Part shown: positions 44,150 through 54,183 of the stretch, piece by piece
Layout: the number at the start of each line of letters is the position of its first letter
How positions within the stretch are numbered: position 1 is the stretch's first letter
From: Capra hircus
Taxonomy: Eukaryota; Chordata; Mammalia; Artiodactyla; Bovidae
Assembly: GCF_001704415.2 (NCBI RefSeq)
Contig: NW_017189874.1
Span: forward strand, 124,001-188,000
DNA: 64,000 nt
Direction: 5' to 3'
Translations under genes and position numbers: made by a program
Notes under the pieces: generated by a model
Database searches by the model: none
What the model saw: only the letters and a program-made list of their open reading frames with translations
Told to the model about the DNA's origin: nothing

Positions 44150-44355
44150 GTGGAGAGAGCATGGGCTTTGAAGTCAGCCAGTCCAGAGTCTGAAGCCTAG
44201 TTAGGTGTGAATTTGAGCAAGTGACTTCATTTTTCAGAGCCTCGGCTTCTTGGCTTGGAAAATGGTACTAGTAATAGGGCCCACTCCACAGGATTTGGGA
44301 GGAGATCACGAAAGTGCTTGGCTCAGGGTCTGGCCCATTATGAACTCTCAATGAG
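44150..44355 (+). mobile_element. MIR SINE
   Basis: 'gagagcatgggctttgaagt', 'aatttgagcaagtgacttca', 'cctcggcttcttggcttg', ending 'atgaactctcaatga'. Near full length, sense. Confidence 0.85.
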
Positions 44356-44426
44356 ATGAGCTACCTAATGGCCTGATTTACTGTGACTTGTCACTTATGT
44401 CATTTGTCCTGGTGTGAAAGAGATTG

Positions 44427-44755
44427 ACAGCAAGGAGATCCAACCAGTCCATCCTAAAGGAAATCAATCCTGAATATTCATCGGAAGGACTGATGTTGAA
44501 GCTGAAACTCCAATCCTTTGGCCACCTGATGAGAAGAACTGACTCATTTGAAAAGACCCTGATGCTGGGAAAGATTGAAGGCAGGAGGAGAAGGGGACAA
44601 CAGAGGATAAGATGGTTGGATGGCATCACCGACTCAATGGACATGAGTTTGAGTAAGCTCTGGAAGTTGGTGATGGACAGGGAAGCCTGGCATGCTGGCA
44701 TCCATGGGGTCGTAAAGAGTCGGACATGACTGAGTGACTGAACTGAACTGAACTG
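44427..44755 (+). mobile_element. BovB LINE 3' end with clean TSD
   Basis: The last 329 bp of BovB, from 'gacagcaaggagatccaacc' to AACTG pentamers. Flanked by the perfect 10-bp TSD AAAGAGATTG (44417-44426 and 44756-44765). The frame 44424-44729 runs without a stop through RWLDGITDSMDMSLSKL, so this is one of the less decayed copies. Confidence 0.96.
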
Positions 44756-44765
44756 AAAGAGATTG

Positions 44766-45189
44766 GATGGCTGGGCCACCTCTCACCACCAAATAAGAAA
44801 CACCTTAGATGCTGAGCGTGCACCATTTGGTTTCGTGTGCTCCCCATCAGGCCATAGCCCACGCCCTGGCCCATGGCCTATCCAACAGGTGCCTGGGCAG
44901 CAGACACTGCGCGGGATAGCTCCCCCTGCAGGTGGGCCCTGTTCCAGGGGCCTGGTGCACATGCCTATAGGCGAGGCACTCTGGAGCCAGAGGCTTGGCA
45001 TGGTCTCAGATCTGGGCACAACCCAGCATGACAGGACTGCTGTCACAAGCTCTCTTGGAATCTGCACCCTACAACTCGGTTGGGCCCATTAATCATGGCA
45101 GGTTCAAATCGCTTGTCTGGAAATGCACACTGATAACAGATGTTATCGAAGTGTTGTCATGAAGGATGGTTGGGAGTGGAAAGTAATCC
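44766..45189. other. Non-repeat stretch with a GATA/E-box palindrome
   Basis: No repeat or gene. GATAACAGATGTTATC at 45132-45147 pairs two inverted GATA motifs around the E-box CAGATG. Confidence 0.4.
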
Positions 45190-45615
45190 CACTGTTTGAT
45201 GACTCTGGTGATGTTGCAATCCCCACTCTGCTTTTGCTTAAAAATGCCACTTTTCCTTCAAGAGCCCTTCCTCCAGCCTTGCAGGTCTTCACTGAGGCTC
45301 CAGCCTCATCCCTCCCTCTGCCACCACCTCCCTACTCTCTATTCTGGACAACCACTCCTCTTCCTACAATGGAGCCTTCCTGGCCTTGGCACAAGCTGTT
45401 CCCAGGGCCCCAGTAGGCTTTCCCCACTCCTGTCATACTCTGCAGGTCCTTCTCAGCCCTCCACAGCCAGCTCTCCTTCCCTCCCCCAGCATCTGGCTGG
45501 GCTCTGTCCCTCCCCAAGTCATACTGAAGGATCCCCAAGCTTCCCTCAGCCCCACGCCCTGTGCTGGTGAGCTCCTGGGCACCTAGTGGCTCCTCAATAA
45601 ATGTTTGTGGAATGA
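45190..45615 (+). mobile_element. L2 LINE 3' end
   Basis: Ends with 'ggctcctcaataaatgtttg' and 'tggaatgaga', the typical L2 tail. Upstream 'cttggcacaagctgttccca' and other C-rich patches fit the L2 3' region. Proline/serine-rich frames here are shadows of the repeat. Confidence 0.75.
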
Positions 45616-46129
45616 GAGCCCAATGCCCACAGCTCGCATACAATGAAGAGTGGCCTGAGCCCTGCCAACGGGCAACTGTGCTTGCAGTGTCCCCACTGAC
45701 GCCGTGGAAGATGGAGACTTTCCAGTCAACGTGAAGGGGGAGCGAAGGCCAGAGTGTGAACTCTGTCATTGGCTTGGCAGTTACCCAGCATGCCCCTGGC
45801 CAGGAGGTGGCTGGGCAACCCTGGGCTCACAGACTGCCATTGAGCAAGCCTCATAAAGGGTGTCTGTGTCTCTAGGCCTGACACATCTGTGCCGGGTGCG
45901 TGCAAAGCCAGTTGATATGCTGCATGGCACAGGCAGTTTCCTGTGAGCTGTTGTGGCCAAAGATCTCTCCCTGCCCCCACCCCTCAAAGCTTCAGGCCAG
46001 TTCACAGATATTCTATTGGGCTGCTGTGGGCTGAGGGGCAGCAGATGGGGAAAGAGCACTAGATGGGGAGTCCAAAGCCCTAGATTCAGTATGCAACTCT
46101 AACTGCTAAAGACATTTGAGAAAAGCGTA
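45616..46129. other. Non-repeat stretch, no gene seen
   Basis: Frames of up to 145 residues on the minus strand begin here and run into the L2 copy. No motif. Confidence 0.4.
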
Positions 46130-46700
46130 TGTACGTAGTTCACATATGCAAGTGCCCTACAACTGCATGATTGCACACTGGGGTATTAATCCCAGGAGAA
46201 TAATATGTATTTTCATGAAGGCTCGAGCAACTTTCTTGGAAATAGCCCCATAGTAGAGTATCATCCTATGGGAATGGTCAAACACGCTGTGGTACATCCA
46301 TCCACAGCATAGTATACAACTCAGCAATAAGAAACAAACCTTTAATACAATAATTTGGATGCATCTTCAGAAAATTATGGTGAGTGGAAAGATTCATCTG
46401 TAAAGGCAACATATGGTACAATGCCACTTATTTAACATTTTTGAAATGACAAATTTTGAAAATGGAGGATAGATATGTGGTCACCAGAGGCTTGAGGATG
46501 GGTGTGGGTGGGGGAAGTGGGAGTACTTAGGTGAGGGGTCCTTGTAGTGCAAGAATTGTTCACTCTGTTCACTGTGATGGTGGCCATACCAACCAGACAA
46601 GGGAAACATCTGTATGCTATAGAAATAAATACACATATGTACTCACAGATGAATACAGCTGACACTGGAGCACTGGGAATACAATTTGCGGGTTGTGTCA
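46130..46700 (+). mobile_element. L1M-type L1 3' end
   Basis: 'ggtacatccatccacagcat', 'ttatggtgagtggaaagatt', 'ggaggatagatatgtggtca' and 'gtgatggtggccata' follow an old L1 3' UTR. Contains a canonical G-quadruplex motif at 46500-46521. Confidence 0.75.
46500..46521 (+). other. G-quadruplex-forming motif in an L1 3' UTR
   Basis: Four G runs (GGG, GGG, GGGGG, GGG) separated by loops of 3, 1 and 4 bases, at the position where L1 3' UTRs carry a G-rich tract. Confidence 0.75.
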
Positions 46701-48896
46701 TGGGGATGCTTGACTTCTCCCATTCCTCCCTCATTTATCAACTTTTGACTCCTTCCATAAAAAGAAACTTCCCCTCATCAGCTATTTGGTTATCCTGAAG
46801 AACAGTTTACATAGGAAAAGCCAGAGAAATGTTTGCTTTTCTCTTTATTTACCAGTTTTTCAAATCAGGAGTTGGTTCCATACCATCTTCCAAAGATGAG
46901 GACCAAGGAAACCAAGGTCTTTTAAAAAATGTTCTGATGTCATGAGGCTCTCATAGACTTCAACATGGTTAATGTGCTCCTTGTTGATGTGCAGTGCCCT
47001 GCCTTTGGCCAGCAGGAGACTATGCAGATTGGTTCCTGGGTCCTTTTGCCATAACCCCTGCAGTCCTTGAGAGCTGCTTTGCTTTCTGGTGTGACAAGAT
47101 GTTCTGCGATTGTCTGCTACATTTCCTGGCCTGGATCTGGTATCAGTTATTTCCCCAAGAAGTTCTGGCTCCTTTTAGTGACAAGTGGTATTTAGAAATT
47201 AAGATCTGGATGCCTGAGGTAATATTGCCAGTGGGTTTGCTATTTGTTTCTAGGGCATTTCAGAAACAGTAAGGGCATATTTTGGGGAGAAAATAAGTTA
47301 TAAATCCATATTGATATTTCCAATTCAGACTCAGGACTGCATGGTTTTTTGTTTAACTTCATCCCTCCAATCAAACCAGAATACTTGGTTGACTTATCCC
47401 ACAAAACATGCAACAATCTCAGAATAACAAAACTAACACTACGTCTACCCAGATGATTTCAGAAAACACTTTAAGATTTTTCTGTTGTTCTTTTTTCCCT
47501 TAGGTTAAATCCAATTAGGGATAATTAGTCAAATCACTGTGTTTTAAAGTCACTTGGAATCATTCTTCTACCCAGTTTTAATTTTTTGTTTTTCATTTTA
47601 CTTCTGATATTTAGGGACTGGTTTTTTTTTTTTTTATGTATTTAAAGTTATTTTCAAATGATGGGAAATGTTTACTTGGCTCCAAAGTCAGTCTTTGGAG
47701 TTTGGCCTGTTTGTAGTAATGGTCACTGCCCTATCATGAAGTCTGGTTCTTTGGGTTTATTATAATTTCTTGCTCGCTCATTATTCTCTCTCCTGCTTTT
47801 GCACCCCAGCACCTGACATACAGCCTGGTATGTGGAGCAGCGCTCTCTGAAGAAACTTGGAGTGATTGCCCCCGCTTTTGGAGGAGAGATCACCTCAGTG
47901 ATACCACCTCCAGTGTCCTTACCAGCATCCCAGAAAAGGCATGTGACCCTCAGCCCTCTCATCACTAAGGGAGCATTTCAATCCACTCTGCCTAATCTTC
48001 CCAACCTCCAGCCAGGTTCTCAAAGCTCCTAAATGCCAGTGTAACAGGAATCCAAATTTCAGTCTTGGTGCTTCTCCCAAGAGACCTAGAGTCCCCTGTG
48101 GACATGACTCTAGGTGGTAAATCTGACATCCCAGAATCTTCAGAGTGGACACATGCATGATGCTATTCACAGTGAATGTGTAGCTAAAACATAATCACTT
48201 CCCTGTCCCTCATTTTCTGGTTGTTTCTATGGAGAACATGATCTAGAGATGGCAAAAGTTTGCCCCACGTGTTTTCCATGTTGATACACAGCGTTACAAT
48301 GGGATATGGAATTGAGACTGTCTTGATTTTCCAGTTGTGTGGATTTTAGATTTATTTTGTTTCACGTACAAAGTAAGAAGCCATGAATAGATCTCCTGGA
48401 GCTGGAGCATGGAGCCAAGGTTCTGATTCTATTCCCAGGAGAGAAGCAGCCTAGTCCAGTTTCATGAGAAGATGAAAGTATTAGTAGCTAGGAGCCCCGG
48501 GTTGCAAGCCTACCTCTGGCTCACTGGTCTCATCTGTGACCCACAGAGGGAGAACGGGTGGCTTCCAGGGCCTTCCTGTCCTTCAAGATCTGGTCAGCTG
48601 AAGCCTCTGTGATGACTTGCTAACCACTGGAAACTCTATGAGTGGGAGAAGTTGAAGATTACCTGGGACCCTGGCAGCAAGTTTCTCCACGCATTAGCCA
48701 GGCATGGCATGGGCAGCCTGTCTTGGGGAGAATCTCTAATATTCTCAAGATCTACATGCTATCTCCAAAGCCTATACTTACAAAATTCAACTGTTATCAA
48801 CCCCACCCCCAAAGATATTATTTATCCTGAAAGTATTTTCTCCTTCCCATAGGGACTGCCCACGAGATGTGGAGCTGTAGTCAGGGAAATTAAAAT

Positions 48897-48916
48897 ATGC
48901 AAATGAAAATGCAAAT
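48897..48916 (+). promoter_or_regulatory. Two octamer (POU) motifs
   Basis: ATGCAAAT occurs perfectly at 48897-48904 and 48909-48916, 12 bp start to start, on the same strand. Binding by POU factors is inferred. Confidence 0.5.
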
Positions 48917-49042
48917 GCTAAAAGCATTGTTCGCCATGGTGTTCCCATGGTTTTTTTTTTTTTTTTGAATAGCAACAAATTGAAGAAATGCTATGTAATC
49001 AAAGTTTGTATCAAGCCTTAAGAAAGAAAAACTCTATTATCT

Positions 49043-49052
49043 CTAAATATAG
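49043..49052. promoter_or_regulatory. MEF2-type motif
   Basis: CTAAATATAG fits YTAWWWWTAR exactly. Lies 127 bp after the octamer pair. Confidence 0.4.
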
Positions 49053-49099
49053 TGATATGTTTCGATGTGTGCCTTTGCCAACTTGAAATTGTGCACGCC

Positions 49100-49112
49100 T
49101 GGCTGAGTCAGT
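49100..49112. promoter_or_regulatory. AP-1 / MARE-like motif
   Basis: TGGCTGAGTCAGT contains the perfect AP-1 core TGAGTCA and most of the extended Maf site. Flanked by GTGCAC on both sides (49091-49096 and 49111-49116). Confidence 0.4.
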
Positions 49113-50089
49113 GCACACACAGAGCATTGGGTTTCCTCAGAATGTAGAGGTGGGGAACCTCACTTTTTTCTACCTCTTTCTCAAAAGTAATTAACAGATT
49201 ACAATTAGCAGAGAAATGCAGTTTGCACTACAAACCCTTTTGCCCCATATTTGATCCCAGTTTTTCTCCTGTGCAACTTGGTTTACCAATTCCCAGTTAA
49301 AGTTCCAGTCTAAAGTTCCAGTCTTAAGTTCCAGCTCCAGCAGGAAAGGCTGGGGCTAGAGTGAGAAGGAGGGGTCTCCACAAACTACCCCTTCACTTGA
49401 TCCTTGCTTGACAGGAGTGGGTTTAAATGCCACCCTCCCAAGACCATCTAGGCTGCATGGACCTCCCTGGGATTCACACATAGTCATGTTGGGTTTGGAA
49501 TCAGCAGGAGTTACATTGAACAAGTCTTGGCAGTTCATTTCACACAATGGAGTCAAGTTAGCCAAAATCTTCACCTCCAGTACCTTGATAAGAAATGGAG
49601 AACTTATCAAGGAACTTGGGCCCCAAAGGCTGAGAAGCAGCATAGCTCAGGAATGAGTTCAACAGCTTCCCTTGGGGTAAGCATTTGTTTTGGGCATTTG
49701 GTAACTCCTGACATAAACAAGGTTGATGTATTGACCAGGAGTCAAAATGCTAGTGGTGTAGCAAAGGAATCTCAATGCCATTCTGCTGGGGAGAGCTTTG
49801 AACATGGAGATGGAGATGGATAGTGACCCTGTGCATAGGAGGCAGGAAAAGAGCTGGCAATAATGTCCCCACTTCTAAACAAAGAAAGAGTGAAAAACAG
49901 CAAGTTTATAAATGTCTTTCCATTTACCCTAAGTAGACAACACAACCTCTCTAAAAGGGTTTATACAGCTTTCTGATTTTCAGACCAAATTCAGATGATC
50001 TGTCTTCTGATCAGGAGAGTTACTTCTACAAATGTTGCTACTTCTACAAATCCAAGGTAGACTCCTCCACCCATGCATCTGGATTTTAC

Positions 50090-50264
50090 TTCACCAACAT
50101 TTAGGTAGCATTTAGTGCATATACGGTACCACTCTAAGACCTTTCCAAATATTGACTCATGTATTCCTCGTAATGATCCTAGGAGGTAAGTGCAATTACT
50201 AACTAGATCTACGAAGGAGAAAACTGAAGCACTGGGGGACTAAGAGAGTCCTGCAGCTGGGCAG
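50090..50264 (-). mobile_element. MIR SINE
   Basis: Reverse MIR: 'cgtaatgatcctaggaggta', 'gagaaaactgaagcactggg', 'gcagctgggcag'. Confidence 0.75.
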
Positions 50265-50735
50265 TGGTGAATGGACACAATTGCGGTACATCCATCCCAT
50301 GGAATGCTACTCAGTAATTAAAAGGGAACAGACTTTTGACACTCATGACTCATGGATTTACAGAAAATTATGCTGAGTGAAAAAAGTCAGTCCTTATCTG
50401 TTACCTGCTTTATGATTCCATTTATGCAATACTCTTGACATGGAAAAATTATAGAAGTAAAGAACAAACTAGTGGTTACCAGGGCTTAAGCATAGAATGA
50501 GGTGACCAGGGGAATAAGTGGGGATATGTTAAGGCAACAAGAGGATCCTATGGTGATGGGACTGTTGTGTGTCTTGACTGTATCAGCATTGATGCACTGG
50601 TGGTGATACAGCATTCTAGTTTTGTGAGATGTTACCATCACAGCAAACTGGGTAAAGAGACTGTGAGATCTCTCTTACAATTGCATGTGAACCTATGATT
50701 ATCTCAAAATTAAAAATTTAATTACAAAAATTCAT
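50265..50735 (+). mobile_element. L1M-type L1 3' end
   Basis: 'ggtacatccatcccatggaa', 'aaaattatgctgagtgaaaa', 'agtggttaccagggcttaag', ending 'acctatgattatctcaaaat', the same ending as the large L1 at 44115. Confidence 0.85.
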
Positions 50736-51323
50736 CTCATGTGTTGTCTCTTCCATAAATCTTATCCATCAATGCTTTCCCCATCTCCACACTATATTTA
50801 ACCTTCACTTAACCCCTCTGTGCCTCTGTGGCCATATCCACAAAATGAGGCTCCACCTCTGAGGGTGGCTGTGGAGCCTTTGTGGGATTTGGCTTTTGTG
50901 GTCACAAGTAGGGTGGGTTGGGGGCAAAAGCTAGAAAGACAGCCAAGCAGACTCCATCCTGGCCTTGCCATACCGGTAATGGGATGGTGAAAAGCCCCTT
51001 CCTCGCTCTAGGCCACAGATTCTTTCCCTGTAACAGGTACACAAGGGGATGGGGTGACTCAATACTATGGAAAAGAAATTGCTCTGTGCAGAGCCAAAGC
51101 CTGTCCAGTACTTACACAAGTTACTTTGCTACTCTATCGTCTTGCCAGAAGCCTGCCCCCTGACATTCAAGCGTCAGTTAAGTCTTTGCACTTGAATTGC
51201 TCATCTGGCTCAAGCGACTCTTGTCAAGATTTTTCTTTTCTCAAAGTAATACTTGTAAATAGTATTTACAAGTCAAACAGACTTGTATATAGTAACATAA
51301 AAAGTCAAGTAGTATAAAAAGTC
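50736..51323. other. Non-repeat stretch, no gene seen
   Basis: Near 51240-51325 a short cluster of 'agtatttacaag / agtataaaaagtc' words is locally repeated. No gene. Confidence 0.4.
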
Positions 51324-51333
51324 AAATAGATCA

Positions 51334-51552
51334 TCTGTGTGCTGTGTGTTCTCAGTTGTGTCCTACTCTTAGTAACCCCACAGACTGTAGTCCGCCAGAC
51401 TCCTCTGTCCATGGGATTTTTCAGGCAAGAATACTGGAATGGGTTGCCTTTTTCTCCTCCAGTGGATCTTCCTGACTCAGGGATCAAACCCATCTCTCCT
51501 GTGTCTCCTGCATTGCAGGCAGATTCTTTGCCACTGAGTCATCAGGGAAGCT
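51334..51552 (-). mobile_element. Bov-tA SINE
   Basis: Reverse copy bounded by the perfect 10-bp TSD AAATAGATCA (51324-51333 and 51553-51562). Box B region reads 'gggatcaaaccc' (C to T changed). Contains a small 'tctcctgtg / tctcctgca' duplication. Confidence 0.96.
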
Positions 51553-51562
51553 AAATAGATCA

Positions 51563-52092
51563 CTAGACACGTATTAAAAAAAGTGGTATCCGTTGCCCCC
51601 ACCCAATCCCAAATGCCTACTCATAGAGGCAACCACTTTCAACTCTTGTAGCTCTTAATATTCTAGAATGTACTTTCATATTTCTACATAACATGTTTTG
51701 ACTGTTGTTTCTTGATTTCACAATTTTAGAAAATTGATTTCCTACCACAAAAAAAAATAAGCCTTTGCCTCTTGGATCATCCAGATTCTACCCCAAACTC
51801 CCAGTAAAACCATAGCACCATTGTTATATAAGTCAGGTTTCACTGTTTCCATTATTGGGCTGGCCGATCCCCCTAAGAGGTGTCCTCCCATCTTTTGCCT
51901 GGAAGAGTATAAAGCTGGCTGTTGGCATTCTGGAGGCCAAGCAGAGAAGGCCAAGGGTTCTCTCACCATCAGTTACGAGGCTTTCAAGTAACTTCTGTTT
52001 TCAGTCAGCTCTTCCCCATGGGCTCACCTGGGTACCTGTCCAGCCAGTCAACACCCTGTCTTCTATTAGGGTGGTGGTGCCCTGGTTCAGGG
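51563..52092. other. Non-repeat stretch, no gene seen
   Basis: No repeat or frame I can name; A run at 51748-51757. Confidence 0.4.
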
Positions 52093-52100
52093 AGGAGATT

Positions 52101-52450
52101 CAGTTCAGTTCAGTTCAGTCGCCCAGTCATATCCAACTCTTGGCGACCCCAAGGACTGCGGCACGCCAGGCCTCCCTGTCCATCACCAGCTCCCGGAATT
52201 TACCCAAACTCATGTCCATTAATTCGATGGTGCCATCAAACCATCTCATCCTCTGTCGTCCCCTTCAATCTAACCACATGGACCACAGCCTTGTCTAACT
52301 CAAAGAAACTATGAGCCATGCCGTGTACGGTCACCCAAGATGGACAGGTCATGGTGGAGAGGTCTGACAAAATGTGGTCCACTGGAGAAGGGAATGGCAA
52401 ACCACTGCAGTATTCTTGCATTGAGAACCCCATGAACAGTATGAAAAGGT
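52101..52450 (-). mobile_element. Rearranged BovB: 3' tail joined to inverted 5' UTR
   Basis: The left part (52101-52272) is a BovB 3' end in minus orientation: AACTG pentamers reversed, 'tcgcccagtcatatccaact', 'ccatcaaaccatctcatcct'. The right part (52273-52450) is BovB 5' UTR sequence in plus orientation: 'ggaccacagccttgtctaac', 'ggtcatggtggagaggtctg', 'ggcaaaccactgcagtattc'. The whole is flanked by the 8-bp TSD AGGAGATT (52093-52100 and 52451-52458), so it probably arrived as one insertion with inversion and loss of almost all coding sequence. No coding capacity. Confidence 0.8.
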
Positions 52451-52458
52451 AGGAGATT

Positions 52459-52666
52459 AGAGAGCAGCTACTCTGGATACACATTCTGAACCTTTGCTCT
52501 TGTCCTCAGCCCTATCTCACCCCCATTTTCCAGACCCAGGTGCCTCCACCCCCTGCGTCTGCCTGGTTGCTGTCTCCTAGTCCTCTGAGTTTCTTTCATT
52601 AACTTTCCAGAAGCATCTCTTGCTTGTAGTTGCCTCCTTTCCCATTTTTTTCCCTTTTTGTGAGTA
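52459..52666. other. Short non-repeat spacer between two BovB copies
   Basis: Pyrimidine-rich, about 200 bp. Nothing recognised. Confidence 0.5.
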
Positions 52667-54183
52667 TCAGTTCAGTTCGGTTCAGTCGTTCAGTCGTGTC
52701 TGGCTCTTTGCAACCACATGGACTGCAGCACTCCAGGCCTCCCTGTCCATCACCAACTCCCGGAGCTTACTCAAACTCATGTCCATCAAGTCGGTGATGC
52801 CATCCAACCATCTCATCTTCTGTCTTCCCCTTCTCCTCCTGCCTTCAATCTTTCCCAGCATCAGGGTCTTTTCAAATGAGTCAGTTCTTTTCATCAAGTG
52901 GTCCAAGTATTGGAGTTTCAGCTTCACATCAGTCCTTCCAGTGAACACCCAGGACTGATTTCCTTTAGGATGGACTGGTTGGATCTCCTTGCAGTCCAAG
53001 GGACTCTCAAGAGTCTTCTCCAACACCATAGTTCAAAGGCATCAATTCTTCTGTGCTCACCTTTCCTTATAGTCCAACTCTCACATCTGTACTTGACTAC
53101 TGGAAAAACCATAGCTTTGACTAGATAGACCTTTGTTGGCAAAGTAATGCCTCTGCTCTTTAATATGCTGTAAAGTTGATCATAACTTTTCTTACAAGGA
53201 GTAAGTGTCTTTTAATTTCATGGCTGCAGTCACCATCTGCAGTGATTTTGGAGCCCAGAAAAATAAAGTCTGCTACTATTTCCACTGTTTCCCCATGTAT
53301 TTGCCATGAAGTGATGCGACTGGATGCCGTGATCTTAGTTTTCTGAATGTTGAGCTTTAAGCCAACTATTTCACTCTTCTCTTTCACTTTCTTCAAGAGG
53401 CTCTTTAGTTCTTCTTCACTTTCTGCCATAAGGGTGGTGTCATCTGCATATCTGAGGTTATTGATATTTCTCCCAGAAATCTTGATTTCAGCTTGTGCTT
53501 CCTCCAGCCCAGAATTTCTCATGATGTACTCTGCATATAAGTTAAATAAGCAGGGTGACAATATACAGCCTTGTTGTACTCCTTTTCCTATTTGGAACCA
53601 GTCTGTTGTTCCATGTCCAGTTCTAACTGTTGCTTCCTGAGCTGCATACAGGTTTCTCATGAGGAAGGTCAGATGGTCTGGTATTCCCATCTCTTGAAGA
53701 ATTTTCCACAGTTTGTGGTGATCCACAGAGTCAGAGGTTTTGGCATAGTCAATAAAGCAGAAATAGATGTTTTTCTGGAACTCTTGCTTTTTCGGTGATC
53801 CACTGGATGTTGGCAATTTGATCTCTGGTTCCTCTGCCTTTTCTAAAACCAGCTTGAACATCTGGAAGTTCATGGTTCACATATTGTTTAAGCCTGACTT
53901 GGAGAATTCTGAGCATCACTTTACTAGCGTGTGAGATGAGTGCAATTGTGTGGTAGTTTGAGCATTCTTTGGCATTGCCTTTCTTTGGGATTTGAATGAA
54001 AACTGACCTTTTCCAGTCCTGTGGCCACTGCTGCATTTTCCAAATTTGCTGGCATATTGAGTGCAGCACTTTCACAGCATCATCTTTCAGGATTTGAAAT
54101 AGCTCAACTAGAATTCCATCACCTCCAGTAGCTTAGTTCATAGTGATGCTTCCTAAGGTCCACTTGAGTTCACACCCACTTCA
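52667..54183 (-). mobile_element. BovB LINE, 1.5 kb, 5'-truncated
   Basis: Minus-strand BovB from the tail ('cagttcagttcggttcagtc') up to the RT entry region near 54175. A diverged TSD (TTTTGTGAGTAT near 52655, TTTTGTGGATAT near 54187) brackets it. It carries the longest RT frames in the window. Confidence 0.95.
52682..54075 (-). pseudogene. BovB reverse transcriptase frame remnants
   Basis: Read from the right. 53749-54075 holds the RT fingers (WPQDWKRSVFIQIPKKGNAK, then AGFRKGRGTRDQIANI) and then shifts. 53160-53873 is a 237-residue open frame with the palm: the motif A region FIDYAKTSDSVDHHKLW (family usually AFD; the first aspartate is kept), GTTDWFQIGKGVQQGCILSP, and the catalytic RYADDTTLMAE. 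A stop ends it near 53160. 52682-53029 resumes with the C-terminal region WTARRS...RRRRGRQKMRWLDGITD. Catalytic residues survive, but at least two breaks prevent a complete protein, and no endonuclease is encoded. Confidence 0.92.

Larger units (their letters stand above)
46701..50089. other. Non-repeat block, candidate regulatory cluster
   Basis: 3.4 kb with no named repeat except T runs near 47620 and 48951. No coding frame above 100 residues. The part 48890-49115 holds two perfect octamers, a perfect MEF2 site and an AP-1/MARE-like site. Confidence 0.4.
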
